DNA of 53,111 bases from CAYXTC01 sp964479375 (GCA_964479375.1 CAYZKD010000004.1:1-53111); one strand, 5' to 3'; positions 16,430-26,120 are shown, counted from the stretch's first letter. The notes: generated from the sequence alone by a model not told the origin. Numbers and translations: made by a program.

Positions 16430-17424
16430 TATTAGTCCTGAACTGCGGAAGCCAATCAATAAAATGGGCTCTTTACGATAAAGGGTTAAAGCGGATAAAA
16501 GGCGGAGAGAGAAAGGTTTCTGGTGCCAGCCAGTATAAGGAATTTTTAATAAAAGAACTTTCTAAATTAAAAGACTATAGGGGAAAGATTGAAAAAGTGG
16601 GACATAGGTTTGTCCACGGGGGAGGGAATTTCAGAAAGCCTCTGGAAATTAATTCCCAGAGAATAAAAAAATTAGAGAGACTTAATCACTTGGCTCCGAT
16701 TCATAACCCCTATAACCTTTTGGGAATTAGGGCGAGCCAGAAAATGTTTTTTGAAGCCAAACAATTTGTAGTTTTTGACACCGGATTTTACAAAGATCTT
16801 TTAAAAGTTAGCAGAACTTATCCCTTGCCTCAAAGTTTTGGCTTTCAGAAATTTGGTTTTCATGGAATTTCCCACGAGTATGCAGCTCAAAAAGCAGCCG
16901 GCAGAGAACTTAATAAGTTAAAAATAATAACCTGCCATCTGGGCGGAGGATCCAGCGTTGCCGCAATTGATAAAGGAAAAGCAATTGATACTTCTATGGG
17001 GCTTACTCCTCTAGGAGGAGTAGTGATGATGACTAGGCCCGGAGATCTAGACCCCGGGTTGGTTCTGGAAATGGTTAGAACCAAAGGCCTAAAAAGGGCA
17101 AAGGAAATACTTAACAATCATTCAGGAATAAAAGGAGTTTGCGGAGAAAGAGATATGCTTAAGGTTTTGAAAAAGATAAAAAAAGGAGACAAAAAAGCAA
17201 AATTGGCTTTGGATGTCTTTGTTTATTCTATCCAAAAATATATAGGATCTTTCTGTGCTCTTTTAGACAGATGCGATCTTTTGGTTTTTACGGGCACCAT
17301 TGGCTGGGGATCTGCCAAAATCAGACAAAGAATATCTAATATTAGCATATTGGCGAACACAAAGGTCTTAAAAGTAAAGCCCGAAGAGGAACGGGCTATT
17401 GCTGATAAAATTAAAAATACATAA
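16426..17424 (+). CDS. ackA: Acetate kinase
   Basis: 332 aa, shorter than the usual roughly 400. Present are VLNCGSQSIKW (phosphate-binding start), GHRFVHGGG, the signature GFHGISHEYAAQ and the ATP-site segment HLGGGSSVAAIDKGKAIDTS, followed by FTGTIGWGSAKIRQR. Deletions are mainly in loops. It generates ATP from acetyl phosphate supplied by PduL. It shares one base with the following receiver gene (TAATG). Confidence 0.93.
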   Translation: MILVLNCGSQSIKWALYDKGLKRIKGGERKVSGASQYKEFLIKELSKLKDYRGKIEKVGHRFVHGGGNFRKPLEINSQRIKKLERLNHLAPIHNPYNLLGIRASQKMFFEAKQFVVFDTGFYKDLLKVSRTYPLPQSFGFQKFGFHGISHEYAAQKAAGRELNKLKIITCHLGGGSSVAAIDKGKAIDTSMGLTPLGGVVMMTRPGDLDPGLVLEMVRTKGLKRAKEILNNHSGIKGVCGERDMLKVLKKIKKGDKKAKLALDVFVYSIQKYIGSFCALLDRCDLLVFTGTIGWGSAKIRQRISNISILANTKVLKVKPEEERAIADKIKNT

Positions 17425-17993
17425 TGGCCGAAGAAAATAAAATACTAATCGCCATTGATAATGATTTCATTCGCGAGGCCTATTACGAGGTGCTAACAAA
17501 AGAGAATTTTTCAGTTCTGGAAACAAAAAACGGCAAAGAAGCCCTTAATCTTGTTAAAAAAGAAAAGCCAGATGTAGTGATGTTGGATGTTTTGCTTTCT
17601 GAGATGGGGGGGTTTGAAGTAATGAAAGCCATAAGGAAGAGCAAGGAGCTTTCCAGAACTCCTATTATAATTTTTACCCAACTGGAGAGGCGAGAAGACA
17701 AACTGAAAGCCATGGAGCTGGAGGCCAAAGACTTTGTTTCCGCGGCTAATGTTTCTCCAGTAGAAGTTATCAGGAGAATAAAGATTCTCCTCGGGGCCCA
17801 GAAGAGCTACACTATAGAGCCCAAGGAGACAGGGGGCCTGAAAGAACTAATAAAAGACTTAGGAAGGGGATCTCAACTGAAATGTCCCAAATGCGGAAGC
17901 AGCAAAAGGATTCATTTAATAAGGGATCTTTCTCGCGGGCGCAACGAGTTTATTCTCTCTTTTGTTTGCCCAAAGTGTGATTTAAAAAAGTAA
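17424..17993 (+). CDS. Receiver-domain protein with C-terminal zinc ribbon
   Basis: 189 aa. Residues about 6-125 are a CheY-like receiver with an acidic pair (AIDND) and a phospho-acceptor Asp in VVMLDVLLSEMGG; the Thr position is IIIFTQ. The usual Lys before Pro is replaced (KDFVSAAN), so switching may be altered. The C-terminus carries CPKCG...CPKC, a zinc ribbon instead of a DNA-binding output domain. It lies between ackA and ppsA, which suggests a link to energy metabolism, but that is inference. Confidence 0.8.
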   Translation: MAEENKILIAIDNDFIREAYYEVLTKENFSVLETKNGKEALNLVKKEKPDVVMLDVLLSEMGGFEVMKAIRKSKELSRTPIIIFTQLERREDKLKAMELEAKDFVSAANVSPVEVIRRIKILLGAQKSYTIEPKETGGLKELIKDLGRGSQLKCPKCGSSKRIHLIRDLSRGRNEFILSFVCPKCDLKK

Positions 17994-18026
17994 AGGTTAT
18001 TTAGAAAAGATTAAAGATGATTACCT

Positions 18027-20405
18027 ATGAGCAATTATATACTTTGGCTTAAAGAAGTTAATTTCGAGAGTGTTCCTGAGGTGGGCGGGAAAAACGCCTC
18101 TTTAGGTGAGATGTACGGAGCGCTTTCTAAGAAAGGGGTTAACGTTCCAGAAGGCTTTGCTTTAACCACTAAGGCCTATTGGCATTTCTTAAAAGAAAAT
18201 AATCTGGATAGAAAGTTAAGGGATCTTTTCAAAGAGTACAATCCCAAAAGCATAAAAAGCCTTCAGGAAACAGGCAAGAAGACAAGGAAATTGATACTTA
18301 ACTCCCACTTTCCCAAGGATTTAGAAAAAGAGATTATTGCAGCTTATAAGGAATTGAGCAAAAGATATGGAAAGAGTCCTGACGTAGCAGTAAGGTCCTC
18401 CGGGGTAGTTGAGGATATGCCAGATGCCTCCTTTGCCGGACAGTTTGAAACCTTTTTGAATGTAAAAGGCGAGGAAAAATTATTAAAGACTATCAGGGAG
18501 TGTTTTGCCTCCACCTTTAACGACAGGGTTATTTCTTATCGGGATGGAAAAGGGATAGACCATTTGAAGTTTGCTCTTTCTGTCGGTATTTTAAAAATGG
18601 TCAGGTCAGACCTCGCTTCTTCTGGGATAATGTTTACTCTGGACACAGAAACCGGATTTCCCAATGTCATCTTGATAAACTCTATCTGGGGGATAGGGGA
18701 AATGATAGTCCAGGGAAAGATCACTCCTGATGAATTCTATGTATTCAAACCTACCTTAGAGAAAAACTTCAAGCCTATAATTGTTAAAAACCTAGGCAGG
18801 AAAAACCGGATGTATGAGTATGCTTCCAAGGGAGGACTTAAAGAAACCAAAGTAAAAGAAGCAAAGCGATTAAAATTCTCTTTAACAGACGAAGAAATTT
18901 TAACATTGGCCCGCTGGGCGAAATTGATCGAAGATCATTATTCCAAGAAGTTTAATAAGTGGATGCCCCAGGACATAGAATGGGCCAAAGATGGAAAAAC
19001 CGGAGAACTCTTTATCGTTCAATCCAGGCCTGAGACAGTTCACGCCGCTCTTAAGAAAAACACTTACAGAGAGTATACTATTAAAGCTCCCCAAAAGCCT
19101 GTTTTGAATGGGATAGCGGTAGGGGATAAAATCGCCACGGGAAAAGTGAGAATTATCCCCGGCGTTCCCCAGATGAGCAAATTCAAGAAAGGAGAGGTGC
19201 TGGTTACTCAGATGACAGATCCTGACTGGGTACCCATAATGAGAAAATCTTCAGCCATTATCACAGATGAAGGAGGAAAGACTTGCCACGCCTCTATTGT
19301 AGCCAGAGAATTGGGTATTCCTGCTATTGTAGGCACAGGTAAGGCTACGCAGGATTTGAAAACAGGGGATGTAGTAACAGTTGACTGCACCCAGGGTAGA
19401 AGCGGGAGAATTTTTAAGGGAAGGGTGCCCTTTAAGGTGAAAGAGCATAACCTTAAAAAAGTTCCAGATCTAAAGACCAAGATAATGATGAACGTAGGGG
19501 CTCCTGAGGCCGCTTTTAGATTTGCCTCCCTTCCCGTAGAGGGAGTCGGTTTGGCCAGAGAAGAATTCATAATCGCAGAAAAGATCAAAGTTCATCCCTT
19601 GGCTCTCTACCATTTTGATAATTTAAAAGACAAGAGAGTCAAAAAAAGGATAAGGGACGAGACCATAGAGCATAAAGACAAGAGAAAATTCTTTGTCAAA
19701 GAATTAGCAGAAGGCGTAGCTCAAATCGCCTCCTCTGTTTACCCCAAAGAGGCTATAGTAAGATTTTCGGACTTTAAGAGCAACGAATACAAAAATCTCA
19801 TCGGAGGAGAATTGTTTGAAAAAGAAGAAACGAATCCCATGCTCGGATTTAGAGGCGCCTCCCGTTACATCAGTGAAGAATTCAGACCTGCTTTTGAAAT
19901 GGAATGCCGGGCAATAAAACGAGCAAGGGAGATATTTGGATTAAAAAACATCAATGTGATGGTGCCTTTCTGCAGAACCACGGAAGAAGGAGAGAAGACC
20001 TTAAAGATAATGAAGAAGCAGGGACTGCCAAGGGGAAAGGATTTGAATGTTTATGTTATGTGCGAGATTCCCTCCAATGTTATCTTAATAGACGAGTTTT
20101 TGAAAATATTTGACGGAGTAAGCATAGGATCTAATGACCTAACCCAGCTTGCCTTGGGTTTGGACAGAGACAATGGAAGAATATCTTATGTTGGAGACGA
20201 AAGAGATCCTGCAGTCAAGAAAATGATAAGCAAAACAATCAGTTTCTGCAACTCAAAGGGAAAGTATTGCGGTATCTGTGGAGACGCTCCCTCTTCTCTG
20301 CCTTCTTTTGCCAGGTTCTTGGTGAAAGAGGGGATTCCTTCTATGTCCTTATCTCCTGACGCTGTCATGAAAACAATTCTAATTTTGAGCAACAAAAATG
20401 TTTGA
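18027..20405 (+). CDS. ppsA: Phosphoenolpyruvate synthase
   Basis: 792 aa, full length. The N-terminal ATP-grasp-like domain begins with GGKNASLGEMY and has VRSSGVVEDMPDASFAGQ. The phosphohistidine is His421 in GGKTCHASIVARELGIPAIVG. The PEP/pyruvate barrel ends with GSNDLTQLALGLDRD and the catalytic Cys near 751 in CGICGDAPS. It interconverts pyruvate and PEP at the cost of ATP; in fermenters it may run toward pyruvate. It overlaps the PfkB gene by 8 nt. Confidence 0.95.
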   Translation: MSNYILWLKEVNFESVPEVGGKNASLGEMYGALSKKGVNVPEGFALTTKAYWHFLKENNLDRKLRDLFKEYNPKSIKSLQETGKKTRKLILNSHFPKDLEKEIIAAYKELSKRYGKSPDVAVRSSGVVEDMPDASFAGQFETFLNVKGEEKLLKTIRECFASTFNDRVISYRDGKGIDHLKFALSVGILKMVRSDLASSGIMFTLDTETGFPNVILINSIWGIGEMIVQGKITPDEFYVFKPTLEKNFKPIIVKNLGRKNRMYEYASKGGLKETKVKEAKRLKFSLTDEEILTLARWAKLIEDHYSKKFNKWMPQDIEWAKDGKTGELFIVQSRPETVHAALKKNTYREYTIKAPQKPVLNGIAVGDKIATGKVRIIPGVPQMSKFKKGEVLVTQMTDPDWVPIMRKSSAIITDEGGKTCHASIVARELGIPAIVGTGKATQDLKTGDVVTVDCTQGRSGRIFKGRVPFKVKEHNLKKVPDLKTKIMMNVGAPEAAFRFASLPVEGVGLAREEFIIAEKIKVHPLALYHFDNLKDKRVKKRIRDETIEHKDKRKFFVKELAEGVAQIASSVYPKEAIVRFSDFKSNEYKNLIGGELFEKEETNPMLGFRGASRYISEEFRPAFEMECRAIKRAREIFGLKNINVMVPFCRTTEEGEKTLKIMKKQGLPRGKDLNVYVMCEIPSNVILIDEFLKIFDGVSIGSNDLTQLALGLDRDNGRISYVGDERDPAVKKMISKTISFCNSKGKYCGICGDAPSSLPSFARFLVKEGIPSMSLSPDAVMKTILILSNKNV

Positions 20406-21381
20406 TGTAATTACCTTTGGTTCTGTCGCTTGGGATATATTTCTGACGCCGGAAAAGTTTGAGATCTTGAAGGACAAAAAATTCTCCACCAAAAAGGGGC
20501 TTTGTTTTGACTTCGCCTCTAAAGTGGAAGCCGGAGATATCTCTTTCGCCTCGGGCGGAGGAGGATCTAATTCCGCTGTTACTTTTTCCAAGCAAGGATT
20601 TAAAGTTGCCTATTGCGGCAGGATAGGAAGAGACAAGGCCGGTCAGGAGATTATAGAAGAGATAGAAAAAATGGGGGTCAATTGCCAGTTTGTTTTAAAA
20701 ACCAAAAAGGCGCCCACTAATCACTCTGTTATTTTAAATGTTCCCGGGAAAGACAGAACAATTATTGTTTACAGAGGCGCCTCAGGATTTTTGTCAAAAG
20801 AGGATCTTCCTTGGGCTAAACTAAAAGCAAGCTGGTTTTACCTTGCTCCGTTTTCCGGAGAGTTGGCTAAGATGAGCAGGATACTAGTAGATTTTGCCAG
20901 AGAAAGCGGCATTAAAGTTCTCTTGAATCCGAGTCGCACTCAGCTTTCTATGAGAAAGTTACTCTTAAAGAAGATTATAGCAAAAAGCGATATTCTTCTG
21001 TTAAACCAAGCAGAGGCCTCAGAGCTGACTAAAATACCTTATGAAAAGGAGGAGAAGATATTCAGAAAACTGGACAAGGTGTGTCCCGGGATCGTCATAA
21101 TGACAAAAGGAAAGAGGGGGGTGTCAGTTTCTGACGGAAATAATTTCTACGGGGCAGGATCCATCAAAACCAAAGTTGTTGATAAAACCGGAGCAGGAGA
21201 TGCTTTCGGATCCGGTTTTCTCTCGGGCTTTATTAAATCCGAGGGGAGTATTGAATATGCTATCCAATCAGGCACAGCCAATGCTTCAAGGTGCCTGAAA
21301 GAAAAAGGGGCCAAGTATGGCCTGCTGGCCAGAGGAGAGAACTTCGAAAAGGTTAAGGTTAAAAAGAAAAAACTAAAATGA
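20398..21381 (+). CDS. PfkB-family sugar kinase
   Basis: 327 aa ribokinase-fold kinase. The N-terminal GG motif region is FASGGGGSNSAVTFSKQGFKV. The C-terminal signature DKTGAGDAFGSGFLSG includes the catalytic Asp in GAGD. It overlaps ppsA by 8 nt and fba by 4 nt. That position makes a phosphofructokinase role attractive, but the sequence alone does not fix the substrate; ribokinase, fructokinase or nucleoside kinase activity remain possible. Confidence 0.85.
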   Translation: MFDVITFGSVAWDIFLTPEKFEILKDKKFSTKKGLCFDFASKVEAGDISFASGGGGSNSAVTFSKQGFKVAYCGRIGRDKAGQEIIEEIEKMGVNCQFVLKTKKAPTNHSVILNVPGKDRTIIVYRGASGFLSKEDLPWAKLKASWFYLAPFSGELAKMSRILVDFARESGIKVLLNPSRTQLSMRKLLLKKIIAKSDILLLNQAEASELTKIPYEKEEKIFRKLDKVCPGIVIMTKGKRGVSVSDGNNFYGAGSIKTKVVDKTGAGDAFGSGFLSGFIKSEGSIEYAIQSGTANASRCLKEKGAKYGLLARGENFEKVKVKKKKLK

Positions 21382-22223
21382 CATTAAAAAGTTACCTTAA
21401 AAAAGCCCAGAGAGAAGAATGGGCCATAGGCCAGTTTAATTTTTGTACTCTGGAACAGTTGAGAGGAATACTGACTGCAGCCAAGAAAATGAAAAGCCCT
21501 GTGATTTTGGGCACCTCGGAGGGGGAAAGCAGATACATGGGCCTCAAGGAGGTGGTGGCCTTGACAGAGATTTCCAAAATGAAATACGGGGTAGAGGCCT
21601 TTTTAAATATTGATCATGGTACCGAATCGTCTTGGCTTAGAGAAGCCATAAAATTGGGATATTCTGCTGTCCATTATGATGGTTCATCCCTTTCTTTTAA
21701 GAAGAACAAAGAGAACGCTAAAAAGATAGTATCTTTTGCTCACAAAAAAAGGGTTTTAGTGGAGGGGGAAATAAGCGCCTTTGGAGGAGATTCCTCTTTT
21801 AAGAAGAAAAAAATCGAGATTAAAGAAAAAGACCTAACATCTCCTGAGGAGGCGGCTTCTTTTGTCAAAGAAACAGGAGTGGACAGTTTAGCTCCCGTCA
21901 TTGGCAATGTGCACGGAGTTTACAAGCAAATGCCTAAACTTGATTTACTCCGTTTGGCGAGAATAAATAAGTTAACCGATTGTTTCCTGGTTTTGCATGG
22001 AGGATCCGGTCTTTCCAAAAAAGAACTGCAGAATGCAATAAAAAAAGGAGTGGTGAAGGTTAATTTCAACACAGAACTGAGAAGGGCTTGGAAAACAGCA
22101 ATATCGGAAGAGATAAAAGCGAAGACCTTAAAGCCCTACAGTATTCTTCCCGCAGTCCAAGAGGCTGTACAGAAAAAGGTCGAAGAAAAAATAAAGACAC
22201 TTGGCAGTTTTAATAAAATATAG
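21378..22223 (+). CDS. fba: Class II fructose-bisphosphate aldolase
   Basis: 281 aa. Key motifs: FNFCTLEQLRGI, the catalytic Asp and zinc His in LNIDHGTE, SAVHYDGSSL, VEGEISAFGGD, a zinc His in GNVHGVYK and the final HGGSGLSKKELQ. Zinc-dependent cleavage of fructose 1,6-bisphosphate. Last gene of the ppsA-pfkB-fba overlap group. The -10-like TAGTAT after the stop may start the next gene. Confidence 0.93.
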   Translation: MTLKSYLKKAQREEWAIGQFNFCTLEQLRGILTAAKKMKSPVILGTSEGESRYMGLKEVVALTEISKMKYGVEAFLNIDHGTESSWLREAIKLGYSAVHYDGSSLSFKKNKENAKKIVSFAHKKRVLVEGEISAFGGDSSFKKKKIEIKEKDLTSPEEAASFVKETGVDSLAPVIGNVHGVYKQMPKLDLLRLARINKLTDCFLVLHGGSGLSKKELQNAIKKGVVKVNFNTELRRAWKTAISEEIKAKTLKPYSILPAVQEAVQKKVEEKIKTLGSFNKI

Positions 22224-22240
22224 TATATTGATTTAAGAAA

Positions 22241-22696
22241 ATGGCTTCTCAAAAATCCACCATATTATTTGCTCTCGTCCTGGTAGGACTTATTGTGTTG
22301 ATATTAGTCCTTGGCATGAGCAAAGAAAACTCTGTTTCAGAGGAGATAGATGTGAAAGTTGTTACGGACAAAGAAGAGTATGTGGGCGGGAAGGATATAC
22401 TGAAGGTCAAGATAGAGAATATCTCTCAGGAGAGGATTTGTTTTTCTTCCTGCATACCCTTTTATTTAAAAAAGAAAGATGACGGGTATAAAGGGTTTGA
22501 TTATAATGAGTGTTCTCGGGAGGATATAGCGGAGAAGTGTATTGATCCCGCGGAGGTTAAGGCCTTTGCAATAGATCTTCCTTCTGAAGTAAGAGGAGAA
22601 TATCTTTTAGCAATTCCGGCCTGTGTAGGATGCAATATTCGGCAGATCTTTAGGGAGGATCAGAAAATTTATTCTAACGAGTTTGTAATAAAGTAA
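22241..22696 (+). CDS. Membrane-anchored protein with an extracytoplasmic beta domain
   Basis: 151 aa. One N-terminal hydrophobic anchor (STILFALVLVGLIVLILVLG) is followed by a soluble domain opening DVKVVTDKEEYVGGKDILKVKIEN, which reads like an immunoglobulin-type beta sandwich. Cys pairs (CFSSC, CSRED, CIDP, CVGC) suggest disulfides. I cannot assign a family or function. Confidence 0.65.
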   Translation: MASQKSTILFALVLVGLIVLILVLGMSKENSVSEEIDVKVVTDKEEYVGGKDILKVKIENISQERICFSSCIPFYLKKKDDGYKGFDYNECSREDIAEKCIDPAEVKAFAIDLPSEVRGEYLLAIPACVGCNIRQIFREDQKIYSNEFVIK

Positions 22697-22748
22697 AAGA
22701 GCGATGTTGATTAATAATTGATTTGCATTTGCGAATTAATTTTGTAAT

Positions 22749-22967
22749 ATGAAAATTATTCAAGAACATGACAAATGTATTAGTTGCGGCGCCTGTACGA
22801 TTGCCTGCCCCTCTGGATGGGAAATAGGAGAGGGCGGCAAGGCTTACCCCAAAGGAGCAAAGTATAATTCAGAGAAAAAGGTTTATGAAAAGGAGGTTGG
22901 CGAAGCAGGCTGCAACGAGGCAGCAGCAGATAGTTGCCCGATAGATATTATTCATATAAAAGAATAA
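22749..22967 (+). CDS. Ferredoxin, single cluster domain
   Basis: 72 aa. CISCGACTIACP supplies C-x2-C-x2-C-x3-CP and a later CPIDII supplies the distal Cys. The second cluster motif is incomplete, so one 4Fe-4S cluster is expected. Electron carrier; the redox partners are not in view. Two nt separate its stop from the bL25 start. Confidence 0.88.
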   Translation: MKIIQEHDKCISCGACTIACPSGWEIGEGGKAYPKGAKYNSEKKVYEKEVGEAGCNEAAADSCPIDIIHIKE

Positions 22968-22969
22968 AA

Positions 22970-23656
22970 ATGTTAACTCTGACAGCGAGAAAAAGAGAAA
23001 AAGGAAATCCTGACAGTCTTCGTAATAAAGGCGTGCTTCCCGCTGTAATATACGGACCAAAAGTGAAACCCCAGCCCATTCAGGTTGATTTCAAGAATTT
23101 TTTAGAGGTCTATGAAAAGGCCGGGGAGAGTACTCTTATCTCCCTGGACTTGGAGGGAGAGAAACACACTGTTTTGTTTTATGACATAAGCAAAGATTCC
23201 TTAAGCGGTAATCCTATACATGCTGACTTTTACCAGCCAATTTTGACAGAAAAGGTAGAAGCCACTGTTCCCGTGGTCTTTGAGGGCGAAGCCCCGGCTG
23301 TAAAAGATTTGGGAGGAACTCTTGTCGAGGAGATTCAGGAAGTCGAAGTTAAGGCGCTGCCTCAGAATCTGCCCCATGAGATAAAAGTGGATGTTAGTGC
23401 CCTGAGGACAATTGATGATGAAATATTGGTAAAGGATCTGAATATTTCTCAGGGCGTAGAAATCTTAAAAGAACCGGACGAGATTGTGGTTAATGTTCTT
23501 CCTCCTCAAGACGTTGAGAAGGAGTTGGAGCAACCAGTAGAAGAAGGAAAAGTTGAAGAGGTTGAGAAGGTTGGTGAAGAAGAGGGGGAAGAAGAATCTT
23601 CAGAGGAAACGCCGGGAGAAGAGCGGCCAGCAGAATCTGAAGAAGAGAAGAAATAA
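22970..23656 (+). CDS. rplY: Ribosomal protein bL25, long (CTC) form
   Basis: 228 aa from ATG 22970. The 5S-binding domain shows ARKREKGNPDSLRNKGVLPAVIYGP at the N-terminus and GNPIHADFYQ near 84. The C-terminal TL5/CTC domain follows, then a strongly acidic Glu-rich tail. The start is placed 12 codons inside the longest frame because that extension overlaps the ferredoxin gene and is not conserved. Confidence 0.93.
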   Translation: MLTLTARKREKGNPDSLRNKGVLPAVIYGPKVKPQPIQVDFKNFLEVYEKAGESTLISLDLEGEKHTVLFYDISKDSLSGNPIHADFYQPILTEKVEATVPVVFEGEAPAVKDLGGTLVEEIQEVEVKALPQNLPHEIKVDVSALRTIDDEILVKDLNISQGVEILKEPDEIVVNVLPPQDVEKELEQPVEEGKVEEVEKVGEEEGEEESSEETPGEERPAESEEEKK

Positions 23657-23658
23657 TT

Positions 23659-25071
23659 ATGTCCGGCCGCGCTTTTGCATACATTGCGTCCCTGATTGTT
23701 TTGCCGGCTTTGTTATTGCCGGCTTTTGTTTTAAGCGAAAGTCTTTCTGAGACATGCCAGTTGGAAAAAATTGATAAAGAGTGCGAAGCCCTTTCTAAGG
23801 AAAAGTGCAGAGAATTATTGGAAAAGTGTGAAAAGTATTATCAACAGCAGAGCGCGGAAATAGAAGAAGATTTGGGAAGGACTAGCCAGGAGAAGAAAAA
23901 TCTTGAGAATGCAATCTACTCTTTAAGGCAGAAAATAAACAGCCTTGATTACCAAATTTACCAGAACAACCTCATTATCAAAGATTTGGGGATTCAGATT
24001 GGAGATACTACAGAATCGATAAAGAAAACCACTCAGGAAATTGCCAAGAAAAAAGAACAATTGGGCAATATTTTGAGATCTATTCATTACCAAAACAAAA
24101 AGTCTTCTATAGAGATTTTGTTAGCGGAAGAAAATCTCTCTAATTTTTTCGATGATCTTGTTTCTCTGGAGATGCTAAATAAGAAGAATAAAGAACTGTT
24201 GGACAGCATTAAAAATTTAAAATTTAGCCTTGAGGACAAAAAGGAAGAGTTGAATACAGAGAGAGGCGACTTGGAGAGGATGGTTCAGCTACAGCAGATA
24301 AAAAAGACAGAAAGCGCTGGAGCAAAGAGGCAGCAAGAACATTATCTAGCCATTACACAGCAAGAGTACCAGCAGCAGTTACGCGAGAAACAAGAAGTAC
24401 AGCAGAAAGCCTCAGAGATCAGGAACAGAATCTTTGAAATGGTCGGCGTACCCGAAGCCCCTACTTTCGGGGAGGCATATGAGATAGCCAAGCAGGTAGA
24501 AAACAGAACCGGCGTTAGGGCAGAACTTGTCCTTGCGGTGCTTACCCAAGAGTCAAATATCGGGAAAAACGTGGGCCAGTGCTATCTAAAAAATGAAATT
24601 ACAGGCAGCGGGGTCGTTGCTTATAACGGAAAGACGGTTGCTCGGGTGATGAAGCCCTCAAGAGATGTTGCTCCCTTTCTTTCCATTACTCGGGAATTGG
24701 GAAGAAATCCCTATGAAACCCCGGTTTCCTGTCCCATGAGTTACGGATACGGGGGCGCTATGGGTCCCGCTCAGTTTATCCCCTCTACTTGGATAGGGTA
24801 TAAAAGCAGAATCCAGTATCTGATTGGCAGACCGCCCGACCCTTGGAACATAAGGGATGCTTTTATGGCAGCTGCGGTTTATCTTTCAGATTCGGGAGCC
24901 ACCAACCACAGCTACAATAGCGAGTTTGGCGCCGTGTTGTCTTATTTCGCAGGCCCTAATTGGTACAACTCTTCTTATAAAGAAATCTACAAGAGAGATT
25001 ACGGCTATCCGGTAATGAGCATTGTAGACAGATATGAGTCAGATATCGCCCGTTTAGAGAGAGCGGGTTAG
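23659..25071 (+). CDS. Secreted coiled-coil protein with MltB-like lytic transglycosylase domain
   Basis: 470 aa. Signal peptide (FAYIASLIVLPALLLPAFVLS), a long coiled coil over about residues 40-260, then a lysozyme-fold domain. That domain has the catalytic Glu in VLAVLTQESNIG, GGAMGPAQFIPSTW, DPWNIRDAFMAAAVYL and YFAGPNWY. The coiled coil resembles EnvC/FtsX-activated hydrolases, here joined to a transglycosylase. Likely cuts peptidoglycan at division or remodelling. Convergent with prfA, overlapping it by 4 nt. Confidence 0.87.
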   Translation: MSGRAFAYIASLIVLPALLLPAFVLSESLSETCQLEKIDKECEALSKEKCRELLEKCEKYYQQQSAEIEEDLGRTSQEKKNLENAIYSLRQKINSLDYQIYQNNLIIKDLGIQIGDTTESIKKTTQEIAKKKEQLGNILRSIHYQNKKSSIEILLAEENLSNFFDDLVSLEMLNKKNKELLDSIKNLKFSLEDKKEELNTERGDLERMVQLQQIKKTESAGAKRQQEHYLAITQQEYQQQLREKQEVQQKASEIRNRIFEMVGVPEAPTFGEAYEIAKQVENRTGVRAELVLAVLTQESNIGKNVGQCYLKNEITGSGVVAYNGKTVARVMKPSRDVAPFLSITRELGRNPYETPVSCPMSYGYGGAMGPAQFIPSTWIGYKSRIQYLIGRPPDPWNIRDAFMAAAVYLSDSGATNHSYNSEFGAVLSYFAGPNWYNSSYKEIYKRDYGYPVMSIVDRYESDIARLERAG

Positions 25072-26120
25072 TCCTTTTGGAGACTCTTTTGAAGAGATGT
25101 TATTATGGGATCTAATCCGCCTTCCATTATCTGTTCTATGTTATGGAAGGTTTTTTGTATTCTGTGGTCTGTGATTCGGTCTTGGGAGAAATTATAAGTC
25201 CTAATTTTTTCTGATCTGCCAGCGCTTCCAATTTGGGCTTTTCTTTTTCCTCCTGTCTTTGATTCTGCCTCCCTTTTCTTTTTTTCGAGAATACGAGCGG
25301 ATAATATAGCCAGGGCACTCTCTTTATTTTGGAGTTGGTTCCTTTCTGTTTGAGAGCTCACTACAATTCCTGAGGGCAGGTGGGTAATTCTAATGGCGGT
25401 CTCTCTTTTGTTTACATTCTGTCCGCCGGGGCCCGAGGCCTTGTAGTGGCCTACTTCTATTTCATCTGGCCTAATGGTTACTTCCTGTGACTTGGCCTTT
25501 GGGAGCACCGCCACGCTGGCAGTAGAAGTGTGGACTCTGCCCGACTTTTCAGTTTCAGGCACTCTTTGGACCCTGTGGACTCCTCCTTCATATTTCATCT
25601 TGGGAAAAGCCCCTTTATCTTTTATTTCGAGAACTACTTCTTTGTATCCCCCCAGTTCTGTGGGCGTAGCATTTAATACTTTTTGGGTCCATCCCTGGTT
25701 TTCTGCATATCGGGTATACATTCTAAAAAGATTTCCCACGAACAGGGCCGCTTCGTCTCCTCCTGCTCCTGCTCTTATTTCCACAATAATAGCATCGGGA
25801 CTTGAGGCACTCCCTCCTTTTTCTTTTAAAACAGAGTGAATTTTATTCTTTAGTGATTTTTCCTTTTCTCCGAGAGCCGTTAGTTCTTCTTCGGCTAAAG
25901 ATACAATATCTGAGGATTCTTTTGAATTAATAATTTTCTGGGTTTCTTCTATTTGTTTCTGGACTTGTTCTAAGTTTCTTATCTTTTCAATTATGGGAGT
26001 TAGATCTTTCTGTTTTTTTGCTAATTCCTCTAGTTTTTTCCTATCTGAAATCACCTCTGGCTGGCTGAGTTTTTCTATAACCCGGCCATACTCTCGCTTG
26101 ATAAGTTCCAAATTAACCAT
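25068..26120 (-). CDS. prfA: Peptide chain release factor 1
   Basis: 350 aa, full length. The GGQ motif is in ASGPGGQNVNKRETAIRI. The domain 3 start has RAGAGGDEAALF, and HRVQRVPETEKSGRVHTSTASVAVLP is RF1-like. RF1 reads UAA and UAG. UGA is also used as a stop in this window, so RF2 must be encoded elsewhere. It is followed on the same strand, upstream, by bL31. Confidence 0.94.
   Translation of the reverse strand: MVNLELIKREYGRVIEKLSQPEVISDRKKLEELAKKQKDLTPIIEKIRNLEQVQKQIEETQKIINSKESSDIVSLAEEELTALGEKEKSLKNKIHSVLKEKGGSASSPDAIIVEIRAGAGGDEAALFVGNLFRMYTRYAENQGWTQKVLNATPTELGGYKEVVLEIKDKGAFPKMKYEGGVHRVQRVPETEKSGRVHTSTASVAVLPKAKSQEVTIRPDEIEVGHYKASGPGGQNVNKRETAIRITHLPSGIVVSSQTERNQLQNKESALAILSARILEKKKREAESKTGGKRKAQIGSAGRSEKIRTYNFSQDRITDHRIQKTFHNIEQIMEGGLDPIITSLQKSLQKD

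Noticed and set aside
25068..26120. UGA recoding, as in some CPR lineages
   Set aside because: UGA ends many solid genes here (galU, eno, ackA neighbours), and internal UGA was not needed for any conserved protein.
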